From NCBI GenBank assembly GCA_039619475.1, contig CM077116.1, forward strand, positions 280,503,258-280,567,257: a stretch of 64,000 nucleotides of DNA. The letters are read 5' to 3'. Below the pieces are notes generated by a model. It worked only from the letters and a program-made list of their open reading frames with translations. It made no database searches and was not told the DNA's origin. The stretch is from Icerya purchasi. Its lineage: Eukaryota > Arthropoda > Insecta > Hemiptera > Monophlebidae. Of this stretch, positions 1 to 11,060 are shown in pieces (the first letter of the stretch is position 1; each line of letters starts with the position of its first letter). Made by a program: the position numbers and the translations under genes.

Positions 1-620
1 AATATAACAAAAAAAATATCAGGAACGAATTTTAATAAACTGAAAACAAGAAAACCGGCAAAATAACGTTAACCGCATTATATAGAGACGTACAGAAGAC
101 AAGAATGGACAAAGTAATTGGAGTAAAAATAACACCTCATATATCAGAACATTACAATAAAGAGCACCCGATGAAATATACTGAGAGCGCCAGAATTGAA
201 AATTTCTCATGGGAGAGAGAGAAAACTATAACGGCCAAAAATTCTTAAACGGCGAAGCAGCATAGAAATACTAGCGAACAACGAGATAAATAATGTAAAT
301 ATAAAAAACTAATAATTAAAAAGCAGGACAGCTTTATAGAATAACAGTAAATTAAAAAAATAGAATTAAGAAACAACGAGGGAAATCCTGATATAATCAA
401 TAAAGAGTGCGAGTAAAGAAATTCTCTCAAAGGTGCCAGCGGAGAACCCAATCAAGCATCGCTGAGAATTCATGACCACCTAGCGGAATATTAACTGGAA
501 AATTCAGACGAAGGTTCGCCTGGAAATATCTAAGAAATTACAGCTGAAGGAGAACGAAAATTAAAATGGAATTAATGATCTTTTAACGGAGAAGGGAGTC
601 GCTACTGGGTAAAGAGGTGG
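1..620. other. A- and purine-rich non-coding part of the monomer (unit 1 example)
   Basis: The plus strand of this stretch is strongly enriched in A and in A/G runs, for example AGAGAGAGAAAAC near 235, while the right arm of the foldback at 1290-1560 is pyrimidine-rich on the same strand. Short open frames occur on both strands but change frame between units through one-base indels and have no recognisable domain. I see no gene here. The pattern repeats in each unit. Confidence 0.6.
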
Positions 621-773
621 GGCACAATGGGGTTGTGAACACGAATAGATTACAATGAACATACGCATCTCTCTCCGATTGATTAAAGTGGTCGAGATCA
701 CCCACTAATTACATATTCGTTCACATTACGAGTATATCTATTAAAACATTACACTAAGGAGTAATTGATATAT

Positions 774-795
774 AAATTAATTTAGAAAATATTTT
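774..795. repeat. Pair of perfect AT palindromes (unit 1 example)
   Basis: AAATTAATTT at 774-783 and AAAATATTTT at 786-795 are each perfect 10 bp palindromes separated by AG. The second is retained in every complete unit I checked; the first is lost in unit 16 (AAATTTATTT near 24472). Beta units have TTCGAAAATATT in place of TTAGAAAATATT. They could form small cruciforms or be AT-hook or nuclear-scaffold contacts, but nothing here demonstrates a role. Confidence 0.5.
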
Positions 796-958
796 GGTTT
801 GCAGATTTTCCTGTCGTTTGTTCAACAATTATGTGTCGATGGAACGTGCGATTCGTTTGATTGATTTCGTCATTAATACAATAGGTAATAAGTAGTAACT
901 CGTACCTGGATGCCATTTTTGTTCTGTTGCAGTACGGTTAATAATTATTATGATTATA

Positions 959-1608
959 TTGTTCCTCAAATTTCTTCCCGGGACGTGACCTGCCCAATAA
1001 TTCTTTGGAAGTGGAAACGCTCCATGTACTGGACCATGATGAGTGCAGTAGGATGGATATGCAAAATATTCTGGCTGGAAGAATAGAGCTTTTAAATATC
1101 TAGCTGAATCCGGCTGGGGCAAGAAGAGAATGGAAAAGTTAACCGAGCTCGGGCTGGTGAAAACGTTGATGGTGGGATTTGCAGAATTCCGCTTGGGGAA
1201 AGCAGGACTGGAAAAGTTTTCACTCGCCCGGCTGGGGAAAGGGTGACCAAGTTGTCTACAATCATCCGGATGGTGTAAAGGAACATGTCGTTTACCCTAT
1301 CTGGATTACAGCAGATCTTTCCGCCCCCTCGTTCTTCAACCGAGCCATTGGAAATTTTTACCGTTCGTTTTCCCCAACCGGAGTTCTGTCAATTCTGCGG
1401 GCCATGTTATACCCAGCTCGATTTCGGGGTGTATTGACAACCTCGCTTGCCCCAACCCGCGGCGGATACATCGCATCAAAACAATATTGTCACGGTCCGA
1501 ATTTTGCATACCTTATTAGCCGCGCTTATCATCTTCCACCGAATCACACGCTTCTGCTTGCGAAGACCTTCTACAGAAAAAATATATCAAAAAAAATATC
1601 AGGAACGA
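959..1608. repeat. Long imperfect inverted repeat (foldback) in each monomer, unit 1 example
   Basis: The reverse complement of the segment left of 1285 matches the segment right of 1286 with few indels. By-eye blocks: 1177-1201 against 1369-1393, 21 of 25; 1143-1164 against 1406-1427, 16 of 22; 1058-1085 against 1485-1510, 20 of 26 with a 2-base gap; 959-973 against 1594-1608, 12 of 15. Paired coordinates sum to 2567-2571 throughout, as expected of one dyad with small indels, so arms are about 325 bp. The dyad centre ACATGT is present in all 40 complete units. The T after the dyad axis is at 1286, 2866, 4446, 6026, 7606, 9186, 10766, 12346, 13925, 15504, 17084, 18663, 20243, 21823, 23404, 24985, 26566, 28147, 29727, 31309, 32905, 34487, 36068, 37650, 39230, 40811, 42391, 43972, 45553, 47134, 48715, 50296, 51877, 53458, 55039, 56620, 58201, 59782, 61363 and 62944. 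Function unknown. Confidence 0.82.
1071..1300. repeat. Diverged ~39 bp direct subrepeats forming the left arm (unit 1 example)
   Basis: GGCTGG-like anchors begin at about 1073, 1112, 1152, 1190, 1230 and 1268, spaced 38-40 bp. CCGGCTGGGG occurs at 1110-1119 and 1228-1237, with CCGCTTGGGG at 1189-1198. TGGAAAAGTT occurs at 1131-1140 and 1209-1218, 78 bp apart. Because 39 bp is 13 codons, translation gives 13-residue repeats: SGWKNRAFKDLAE then SGWGKKRMEKLTE on plus, and FSSPAFPKRNSAN-like blocks on minus. The same array recurs in every unit at the corresponding place. It could be an ancient minisatellite inside the monomer or a relic of a repeat protein; I favour the first. Confidence 0.72.
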
Positions 1609-3160
1609 ATTTTAATAAACTGAAAACAAGAAAACCGGCAAAATAACGTTAACCGCATTATATAGAGACGTACAGAAGACAAGAATGGACAAAGTAATTG
1701 GAGTAAAAATAACACCTCATATATCAGAACATTACAATAAAGAGCACCCGATGAAATATACTGAGAGCGCCAGAATTGAAAATTTCTCATGGGAGAGAGA
1801 GAAAACTATAACGGCCAAAAATTCTTAAACGGCGAAGCAGCATAGAAATACTAGCGAACAACGAGATAAATAATGTAAATATAAAAAACTAATAATTAAA
1901 AAGCAGGACAGCTTTATAGAATAACAGTAAATTAACAAAATAGAATTAAGATACAACGAGGGAAATCCTGATATAATCAATAAAGAGTGCGATTAAAGAA
2001 ATTCTCTCAAAGGTGCCAGCGGAGAACCAAATCAAGCATCGCTGAGAATTCATGACCACCTAGCGGAATATTAACTGGAAAATTCAGACGAAGGTTCGCC
2101 TGGAAATATCTAAGAAATACAGCTGAAGGAGAACGAAAATTAAAATGGAATTAATGATCTTTTAACGGAGAAGGGAGTCGCCACTGGGTAAAGAGGTGGG
2201 GCACAATGGGGCTGTGAACACGAATAGATTACAATGAACATACGCATCTCTCTCCGATTGAATAAAATGGTGGAGATCACCCACTAATTACATATTCGTT
2301 CACATTATGAGTATATCTATTAAAACATTACACTAAGGAGTAATTGATATATAAATTAATTTCGAAAATATTTTGGTTTGTAGATTTTCCTGTCGTTTGT
2401 TCAACAATTATGTGTCGATGGAACGTGCGATTCGTTTGATTGATTTCGTCATTAATACAATAGGTAATATGTAGTAACTCGTACCTGGATGCCATTTTTG
2501 TTCTGTTGCAGTACGGTTAATAATTATAATGATTATATTGTTCCTCAAATTTCTTCCCGGGACGTGACCTGCCCAATAATTCTTTGGAAGTGGAATCGCT
2601 CCATGTACTGGACCATGATGAGTGCAGTAGGATGGATATGCAAAATATTCTGGCTGGAAGAATAGAGCTTTTAAATATCTAGCTGAATCCGGCTGGGGCA
2701 AGAAGAGAATGAAAAAGTTAACCGAGCTCGGGCTGGTGAAAACGTTGATGGTGGGATTTGCAGAATTCCGCTTGGGGAAAGCAGGACTGGAAAAGTTTTC
2801 ACTCGCCCGGCTGGTGAAAGGGGGGACCGAGTTGTCTACAATCATCCGGATGGTGTAAAGGAACATGTCGTATACCCTATCTGGATTACAGCAGATCTTT
2901 CCGCCCCCTCGTTCTTCAACCGAGCCATTAGAAATTTTTACCGTTCGTTTTCCCCAACCGGAGTTCTGTCAATTCTGCGGGCCATGTTATACCCAGCTCG
3001 AGTTCGGGGTGTATTGACAACCTCGCTTGCCCCAACCAGCGGCGGATACATCACATCAAAACAATATTGTCACGGCCCGAATTTTGCATACCTTATTAGC
3101 CGCGCTTATCATCTTCCACCGAATCACACGCTTCTGCTTGCGAAGACCTTCTACAGAAAA
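1581..3160. repeat. Monomer unit 2 (beta type)
   Basis: Begins AATATATC. Beta markers are TTAACAAAATAG, GCGATTAAAG, GAATAAAATGGTGG near 2260, TTCGAAAATATT near 2361, TAATTATAATG near 2520, GTGGAATCGC near 2590, GTCGTATACC near 2868, GCCATTAG near 2924 and AACCAGCGG near 3035. Nearly identical to units 4 and 8. Confidence 0.95.
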
Positions 3161-4740
3161 AATATAACAAAAAAAATATCAGGAACGAATTTTAATAAAC
3201 TGAAAACAAGAAAACCGGCAAAATAACGTTAACCGCATTATATAGAGACGTACAGAAGACAAGAATGGACAAAGTAATTGGAGTAAAAATAACACCTCAT
3301 ATATCAGAACATTACAATAAAGAGCACCCGATGAAATATACTGAGAGCGCCAGAATTGAAAATTTCTCATGGGAGAGAGAGAAAACTATAACGGCCAAAA
3401 ATTCTTAAACGGCGAAGCAGCATAGAAATACTAGCGAACAACGAGATAAATAATGTAAATATAAAAAACTAATAATTAAAAAGCAGGACAGCTTTATAGA
3501 ATAACAGTAAATTAAAAAAATAGAATTAAGAAACAACGAGGGAAATCCTGATATAATCAATAAAGAGTGCGAGTAAAGAAATTCTCTCAAAGGTGCCAGC
3601 AGAGAACCAAATCAAGCATCGCTGAGAATTCATGACCACCTAGCGGAATATTAACTGGAAAATTCAGACGAAGGTTCGCCTGGAAATATCTAAGAAATTA
3701 CAGCTGAAGGAGAACGAAAATTAAAATGGAATTAATGATCTTTTAACGGAGAAGGGAGTCGCTACTGGGTAAAGAGGTGGGGCACAATGGGGTTGTGAAC
3801 ACGAATAGATTACAATGAACATACGCATCTCTCTCCGATTGATTAAAGTGGTCGAGATCACCCACTAATTACATATTCGTTCACATTACGAGTATATCTA
3901 TTAAAACATTACACTAAGGAGTAATTGATATATAAATTAATTTAGAAAATATTTTGGTTTGCAGATTTTCCTGTCGTTTGTTCAACAATTATGTGTCGAT
4001 GGAACGTGCGATTCGTTTGATTGATTTCGTCATTAATACAATAGGTAATAAGTAGTAACTCGTACCTGGATGCCATTTTTGTTCTGTTGCAGTACGGTTA
4101 ATAATTATTATGATTATATTGTTCCTCAAATTTCTTCCCGGGACGTGACCTGCCCAATAATTCTTTGGAAGTGGAAACGCTCCATGTACTGGACCATGAT
4201 GAGTGCAGTAGGATGGATATGCAAAATATTCTGGCTGGAAGAATAGAGCTTTTAAATATCTAGCTGAATCCGGCTGGGGCAAGAAGAGAATGGAAAAGTT
4301 AACCGAGCTCGGGCTGGTGAAAACGTTGATGGTGGGATTTGCAGAATTCCGCTTGGGGAAAGCAGGACTGGAAAAGTTTTCACTCGCCCGGCTGGGGAAA
4401 GGGTGACCAAGTTGTCTACAATCATCCGGATGGTGTAAAGGAACATGTCGTTTACCCTATCTGGATTACAGCAGATCTTTCCGCCCCCTCGTTCTTCAAC
4501 CGAGCCATTGGAAATTTTTACCGTTCGTTTTCCCCAACCGGAGTTCTGTCAATTCTGCGGGCCATGTTATACCCAGCTCGATTTCGGGGTGTATTGACAA
4601 CCTCGCTTGCCCCAACCCGCGGCGGATACATCGCATCAAAACAATATTGTCACGGTCCGAATTTTGCATACCTTATTAGCCGCGCTTATCATCTTCCACC
4701 GAATCACACGCTTCTGCTTGCGAAGACCTTCTACAGAAAA
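3161..4740. repeat. Monomer unit 3 (alpha type)
   Basis: Begins AATATAAC and follows unit 1 closely. It is the first of three units (3, 7, 11) with the private variant CAGCAGAGAACC near 3597. Confidence 0.95.
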
Positions 4741-6320
4741 AATATATCAAAAAAAATATCAGGAACGAATTTTAATAAACTGAAAACAAGAAAACCGGCA
4801 AAATAACGTTAACCGCATTATATAGAGACGTACAGAAGACAAGAATGGACAAAGTAATTGGAGTAAAAATAACACCTCATATATCAGAACATTACAATAA
4901 AGAGCACCCGATGAAATATACTGAGAGCGCCAGAATTGAAAATTTCTCATGGGAGAGAGAGAAAACTATAACGGCCAAAAATTCTTAAACGGCGAAGCAG
5001 CATAGAAATACTAGCGAACAACGAGATAAATAATGTAAATATAAAAAACTAATAATTAAAAAGCAGGACAGCTTTATAGAATAACAGTAAATTAACAAAA
5101 TAGAATTAAGATACAACGAGGGAAATCCTGATATAATCAATAAAGAGTGCGATTAAAGAAATTCTCTCAAAGGTGCCAGCGGAGAACCAAATCAAGCATC
5201 GCTGAGAATTCATGACCACCTAGCGGAATATTAACTGGAAAATTCAGACGAAGGTTCGCCTGGAAATATCTAAGAAATACAGCTGAAGGAGAACGAAAAT
5301 TAAAATGGAATTAATGATCTTTTAACGGAGAAGGGAGTCGCCACTGGGTAAAGAGGTGGGGCACAATGGGGCTGTGAACACGAATAGATTACAATGAACA
5401 TACGCATCTCTCTCCGATTGAATAAAATGGTGGAGATCACCCACTAATTACATATTCGTTCACATTATGAGTATATCTATTAAAACATTACACTAAGGAG
5501 TAATTGATATATAAATTAATTTCGAAAATATTTTGGTTTGTAGATTTTCCTGTCGTTTGTTCAACAATTATGTGTCGATGGAACGTGCGATTCGTTTGAT
5601 TGATTTCGTCATTAATACAATAGGTAATATGTAGTAACTCGTACCTGGATGCCATTTTTGTTCTGTTGCAGTACGGTTAATAATTATAATGATTATATTG
5701 TTCCTCAAATTTCTTCCCGGGACGTGACCTGCCCAATAATTCTTTGGAAGTGGAATCGCTCCATGTACTGGACCATGATGAGTGCAGTAGGATGGATATG
5801 CAAAATATTCTGGCTGGAAGAATAGAGCTTTTAAATATCTAGCTGAATCCGGCTGGGGCAAGAAGAGAATGAAAAAGTTAACCGAGCTCGGGCTGGTGAA
5901 AACGTTGATGGTGGGATTTGCAGAATTCCGCTTGGGGAAAGCAGGACTGGAAAAGTTTTCACTCGCCCGGCTGGTGAAAGGGGGGACCGAGTTGTCTACA
6001 ATCATCCGGATGGTGTAAAGGAACATGTCGTATACCCTATCTGGATTACAGCAGATCTTTCCGCCCCCTCGTTCTTCAACCGAGCCATTAGAAATTTTTA
6101 CCGTTCGTTTTCCCCAACCGGAGTTCTGTCAATTCTGCGGGCCATGTTATACCCAGCTCGAGTTCGGGGTGTATTGACAACCTCGCTTGCCCCAACCAGC
6201 GGCGGATACATCACATCAAAACAATATTGTCACGGCCCGAATTTTGCATACCTTATTAGCCGCGCTTATCATCTTCCACCGAATCACACGCTTCTGCTTG
6301 CGAAGACCTTCTACAGAAAA
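4741..6320. repeat. Monomer unit 4 (beta type)
   Basis: Beta throughout, including GCCATTAG, CTCGAGTTCG and AACCAGCGG at its end. It is followed by a unit that starts AATATATC, unlike unit 2, which is followed by AATATAAC. Confidence 0.95.
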
Positions 6321-7900
6321 AATATATCAAAAAAAATATCAGGAACGAATTTTAATAAACTGAAAACAAGAAAACCGGCAAAATAACGTTAACCGCATTA
6401 TATAGAGACGTACAGAAGACAAGAATGGACAAAGTAATTGGAGTAAAAATAACACCTCATATATCAGAACATTACAATAAAGAGCACCCGATGAAATATA
6501 CTGAGAGCGCCAGAATTGAAAATTTCTCATGGGAGAGAGAGAAAACTATAACGGCCAAAAATTCTTAAACGGCGAAGCAGCATAGAAATACTAGCGAACA
6601 ACGAGATAAATAATGTAAATATAAAAAACTAATAATTAAAAAGCAGGACAGCTTTATAGAATAACAGTAAATTAACAAAATAGAATTAAGATACAACGAG
6701 GGAAATCCTGATATAATCAATAAAGAGTGCGATTAAAGAAATTCTCTCAAAGGTGCCAGCGGAGAACCAAATCAAGCATCGCTGAGAATTCATGACCACC
6801 TAGCGGAATATTAACTGGAAAATTCAGACGAAGGTTCGCCTGGAAATATCTAAGAAATACAGCTGAAGGAGAACGAAAATTAAAATGGAATTAATGATCT
6901 TTTAACGGAGAAGGGAGTCGCCACTGGGTAAAGAGGTGGGGCACAATGGGGCTGTGAACACGAATAGATTACAATGAACATACGCATCTCTCTCCGATTG
7001 AATAAAATGGTGGAGATCACCCACTAATTACATATTCGTTCACATTATGAGTATATCTATTAAAACATTACACTAAGGAGTAATTGATATATAAATTAAT
7101 TTCGAAAATATTTTGGTTTGTAGATTTTCCTGTCGTTTGTTCAACAATTATGTGTCGATGGAACGTGCGATTCGTTTGATTGATTTCGTCATTAATACAA
7201 TAGGTAATATGTAGTAACTCGTACCTGGATGCCATTTTTGTTCTGTTGCAGTACGGTTAATAATTATAATGATTATATTGTTCCTCAAATTTCTTCCCGG
7301 GACGTGACCTGCCCAATAATTCTTTGGAAGTGGAATCGCTCCATGTACTGGACCATGATGAGTGCAGTAGGATGGATATGCAAAATATTCTGGCTGGAAG
7401 AATAGAGCTTTTAAATATCTAGCTGAATCCGGCTGGGGCAAGAAGAGAATGAAAAAGTTAACCGAGCTCGGGCTGGTGAAAACGTTGATGGTGGGATTTG
7501 CAGAATTCCGCTTGGGGAAAGCAGGACTGGAAAAGTTTTCACTCGCCCGGCTGGGGAAAGGGGGGACCGAGTTGTCTACAATCATCCGGATGGTGTAAAG
7601 GAACATGTCGTATACCCTATCTGGATTACAGCAGATCTTTCCGCCCCCTCGTTCTTCAACCGAGCCATTAGAAATTTTTACCGTTCGTTTTCCCCAACCG
7701 GAGTTCTGTCAATTCTGCGGGCCATGTTATACCCAGCTCGATTTCGGGGTGTATTGACAACCTCGCTTGCCCCAACCCGCGGCGGATACATCGCATCAAA
7801 ACAATATTGTCACGGTCCGAATTTTGCATACCTTATTAGCCGCGCTTATCATCTTCCACCGAATCACACGCTTCTGCTTGCGAAGACCTTCTACAGAAAA
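6321..7900. repeat. Monomer unit 5 (beta with alpha-type 3' end)
   Basis: Beta up to GCCATTAG near 7664. From CTCGATTTCG near 7737 it is alpha-like (AACCCGCGG, CATCGCATC, CACGGTCCG). A crossover or conversion end therefore lies in roughly 7671-7741. It also has GGGGAAAG near 7553 where the other beta units have GGTGAAAG. Confidence 0.93.
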
Positions 7901-9480
7901 AATATATCAAAAAAAATATCAGGAACGAATTTTAATAAACTGAAAACAAGAAAACCGGCAAAATAACGTTAACCGCATTATATAGAGACGTACAGAAGAC
8001 AAGAATGGACAAAGTAATTGGAGTAAAAATAACACCTCATATATCAGAACATTACAATAAAGAGCACCCGATGAAATATACTGAGAGCGCCAGAATTGAA
8101 AATTTCTCATGGGAGAGAGAGAAAACTATAACGGCCAAAAATTCTTAAACGGCGAAGCAGCATAGAAATACTAGCGAACAACGAGATAAATAATGTAAAT
8201 ATAAAAAACTAATAATTAAAAAGCAGGACAGCTTTATAGAATAACAGTAAATTAACAAAATAGAATTAAGATACAACGAGGGAAATCCTGATATAATCAA
8301 TAAAGAGTGCGATTAAAGAAATTCTCTCAAAGGTGCCAGCGGAGAACCAAATCAAGCATCGCTGAGAATTCATGACCACCTAGCGGAATATTAACTGGAA
8401 AATTCAGACGAAGGTTCGCCTGGAAATATCTAAGAAATACAGCTGAAGGAGAACGAAAATTAAAATGGAATTAATGATCTTTTAACGGAGAAGGGAGTCG
8501 CCACTGGGTAAAGAGGTGGGGCACAATGGGGCTGTGAACACGAATAGATTACAATGAACATACGCATCTCTCTCCGATTGAATAAAATGGTGGAGATCAC
8601 CCACTAATTACATATTCGTTCACATTATGAGTATATCTATTAAAACATTACACTAAGGAGTAATTGATATATAAATTAATTTCGAAAATATTTTGGTTTG
8701 TAGATTTTCCTGTCGTTTGTTCAACAATTATGTGTCGATGGAACGTGCGATTCGTTTGATTGATTTCGTCATTAATACAATAGGTAATATGTAGTAACTC
8801 GTACCTGGATGCCATTTTTGTTCTGTTGCAGTACGGTTAATAATTATAATGATTATATTGTTCCTCAAATTTCTTCCCGGGACGTGACCTGCCCAATAAT
8901 TCTTTGGAAGTGGAATCGCTCCATGTACTGGACCATGATGAGTGCAGTAGGATGGATATGCAAATTATTCTGGCTGGAAGAATAGAGCTTTTAAATATCT
9001 AGCTGAATCCGGCTGGGGCAAGAAGAGAATGAAAAAGTTAACCGAGCTCGGGCTGGTGAAAACGTTGATGGTGGGATTTGCAGAATTCCGCTTGGGGAAA
9101 GCAGGACTGGAAAAGTTTTCACTCGCCCGGCTGGTGAAAGGGGGGACCGAGTTGTCTACAATCATCCGGATGGTGTAAAGGAACATGTCGTATACCCTAT
9201 CTGGATTACAGCAGATCTTTCCGCCCCCTCGTTCTTCAACCGAGCCATTAGAAATTTTTACCGTTCGTTTTCCCCAACCGGAGTTCTGTCAATTCTGCGG
9301 GCCATGTTATACCCAGCTCGAGTTCGGGGTGTATTGACAACCTCGCTTGCCCCAACCAGCGGCGGATACATCACATCAAAACAATATTGTCACGGCCCGA
9401 ATTTTGCATACCTTATTAGCCGCGCTTATCATCTTCCACCGAATCACACGCTTCTGCTTGCGAAGACCTTCTACAGAAAA
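7901..9480. repeat. Monomer unit 6 (beta type)
   Basis: Beta throughout. A private A-to-T change at 8965 (CAAATTATTC for CAAAATATTC) puts a stop in the minus-strand frame that is open in the other beta units, an indication that this frame is not under selection. Confidence 0.95.
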
Positions 9481-11060
9481 AATATAACAAAAAAAATATC
9501 AGGAACGAATTTTAATAAACTGAAAACAAGAAAACCGGCAAAATAACGTTAACCGCATTATATAGAGACGTACAGAAGACAAGAATGGACAAAGTAATTG
9601 GAGTAAAAATAACACCTCATATATCAGAACATTACAATAAAGAGCACCCGATGAAATATACTGAGAGCGCCAGAATTGAAAATTTCTCATGGGAGAGAGA
9701 GAAAACTATAACGGCCAAAAATTCTTAAACGGCGAAGCAGCATAGAAATACTAGCGAACAACGAGATAAATAATGTAAATATAAAAAACTAATAATTAAA
9801 AACCAGGACAGCTTTATAGAATAACAGTAAATTAAAAAAATAGAATTAAGAAACAACGAGGGAAATCCTGATATAATCAATAAAGAGTGCGAGTAAAGAA
9901 ATTCTCTCAAAGGTGCCAGCAGAGAACCAAATCAAGCATCGCTGAGAATTCATGACCACCTAGCGGAATATTAACTGGAAAATTCAGACGAAGGTTCGCC
10001 TGGAAATATCTAAGAAATTACAGCTGAAGGAGAACGAAAATTAAAATGGAATTAATGATCTTTTAACGGAGAAGGGAGTCGCTACTGGGTAAAGAGGTGG
10101 GGCACAATGGGGTTGTGAACACGAATAGATTACAATGAACATACGCATCTCTCTCCGATTGATTAAAGTGGTCGAGATCACCCACTAATTACATATTCGT
10201 TCACATTACGAGTATATCTATTAAAACATTACACTAAGGAGTAATTGATATATAAATTAATTTAGAAAATATTTTGGTTTGCAGATTTTCCTGTCGTTTG
10301 TTCAACAATTATGTGTCGATGGAACGTGCGATTCGTTTGATTGATTTCGTCATTAATACAATAGGTAATAAGTAGTAACTCGTACCTGGATGCCATTTTT
10401 GTTCTGTTGCAGTACGGTTAATAATTATTATGATTATATTGTTCCTCAAATTTCTTCCCGGGACGTGACCTGCCCAATAATTCTTTGGAAGTGGAAACGC
10501 TCCATGTACTGGACCATGATGAGTGCAGTAGGATGGATATGCAAAATATTCTGGCTGGAAGAATAGAGCTTTTAAATATCTAGCTGAATCCGGCTGGGGC
10601 AAGAAGAGAATGGAAAAGTTAACCGAGCTCGGGCTGGTGAAAACGTTGATGGTGGGATTTGCAGAATTCCGCTTGGGGAAAGCAGGACTGGAAAAGTTTT
10701 CACTCGCCCGGCTGGGGAAAGGGTGACCAAGTTGTCTACAATCATCCGGATGGTGTAAAGGAACATGTCGTTTACCCTATCTGGATTACAGCAGATCTTT
10801 CCGCCCCCTCGTTCTTCAACCGAGCCATTGGAAATTTTTACCGTTCGTTTTCCCCAACCGGAGTTCTGTCAATTCTGCGGGCCATGTTATACCCAGCTCG
10901 ATTTCGGGGTGTATTGACAACCTCGCTTGCCCCAACCCGCGGCGGATACATCGCATCAAAACAATATTGTCACGGTCCGAATTTTGCATACCTTATTAGC
11001 CGCGCTTATCATCTTCCACCGAATCACACGCTTCTGCTTGCGAAGACCTTCTACAGAAAA
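9481..11060. repeat. Monomer unit 7 (alpha type)
   Basis: Almost identical to unit 3, 6320 bp upstream, including CAGCAGAGAACC. It differs by AACCAGG near 9801, where the other left-family units have AAGCAGG. Confidence 0.95.

Larger units (their letters stand above)
1..1580. repeat. Monomer unit 1 (alpha type)
   Basis: Begins AATATAAC. Alpha markers are the run TTAAAAAAATAG near 353, GCGAGTAAAG near 409, GGTCGAGATC near 690, and GGGTGACCAAG near 1241 in place of six G and ACCGAG. It is nearly identical to units 3 and 7 but carries GGAGAACCCAATC where units 3, 7 and 11 carry AGAGAACCAAATC. It is used here as the reference unit for internal coordinates. Confidence 0.95.

Noticed and set aside
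501..530. Pol III B-box-like GGTTCGCCTGG, suggesting a tRNA- or SINE-derived segment
   Set aside because: Only the GGTTCG core matches. There is no A box at a suitable distance and no cloverleaf, and many right-family units have changed the core (GGATCG or AGTTCG).
241..640. A decayed coding region with reassigned or mutated TAA codons in the A-rich half
   Set aside because: A single frame cannot be followed. On recounting, the frame shifts at the A run near 354-360, and stops include TAG and TGA as well as TAA. Purine-rich DNA gives hydrophilic-looking peptides by composition.
1001..1030. CENP-B-box-like sequence near TTTGGAAGTGGAAACGC
   Set aside because: The essential positions of the NTTCGNNNNANNCGGGN motif are not met on either strand here or in the pyrimidine-rich right arm.
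1190..1250. G-quadruplex in the G-rich arm
   Set aside because: There are only two or three long G runs, separated by up to ~30 bases, and the six-G tract varies in length. The canonical four-tract spacing is not met.
1..1580. 5S rDNA, tRNA, snRNA or histone repeat unit
   Set aside because: No conserved block of these genes is recognisable on either strand of the monomer.
1179..1646. 155-codon plus-strand frame recurring in alpha and hybrid units as a possible gene
   Set aside because: It crosses the dyad and the unit boundary, overlaps a minus-strand frame of similar quality, is abolished in other units by G-tract length changes, and has no recognisable domain. The subrepeat period of 13 codons explains its openness.
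3405..3590. 61-codon minus-strand frames rich in hydrophobic residues (LLIISGFPSLFL, FLYLHYLSRC) as small membrane proteins
   Set aside because: They are the complement of the A-rich half. T-rich DNA translates to Leu, Ile, Phe and Ser. Length and start vary between units, and no ribosome-binding or promoter context is evident.
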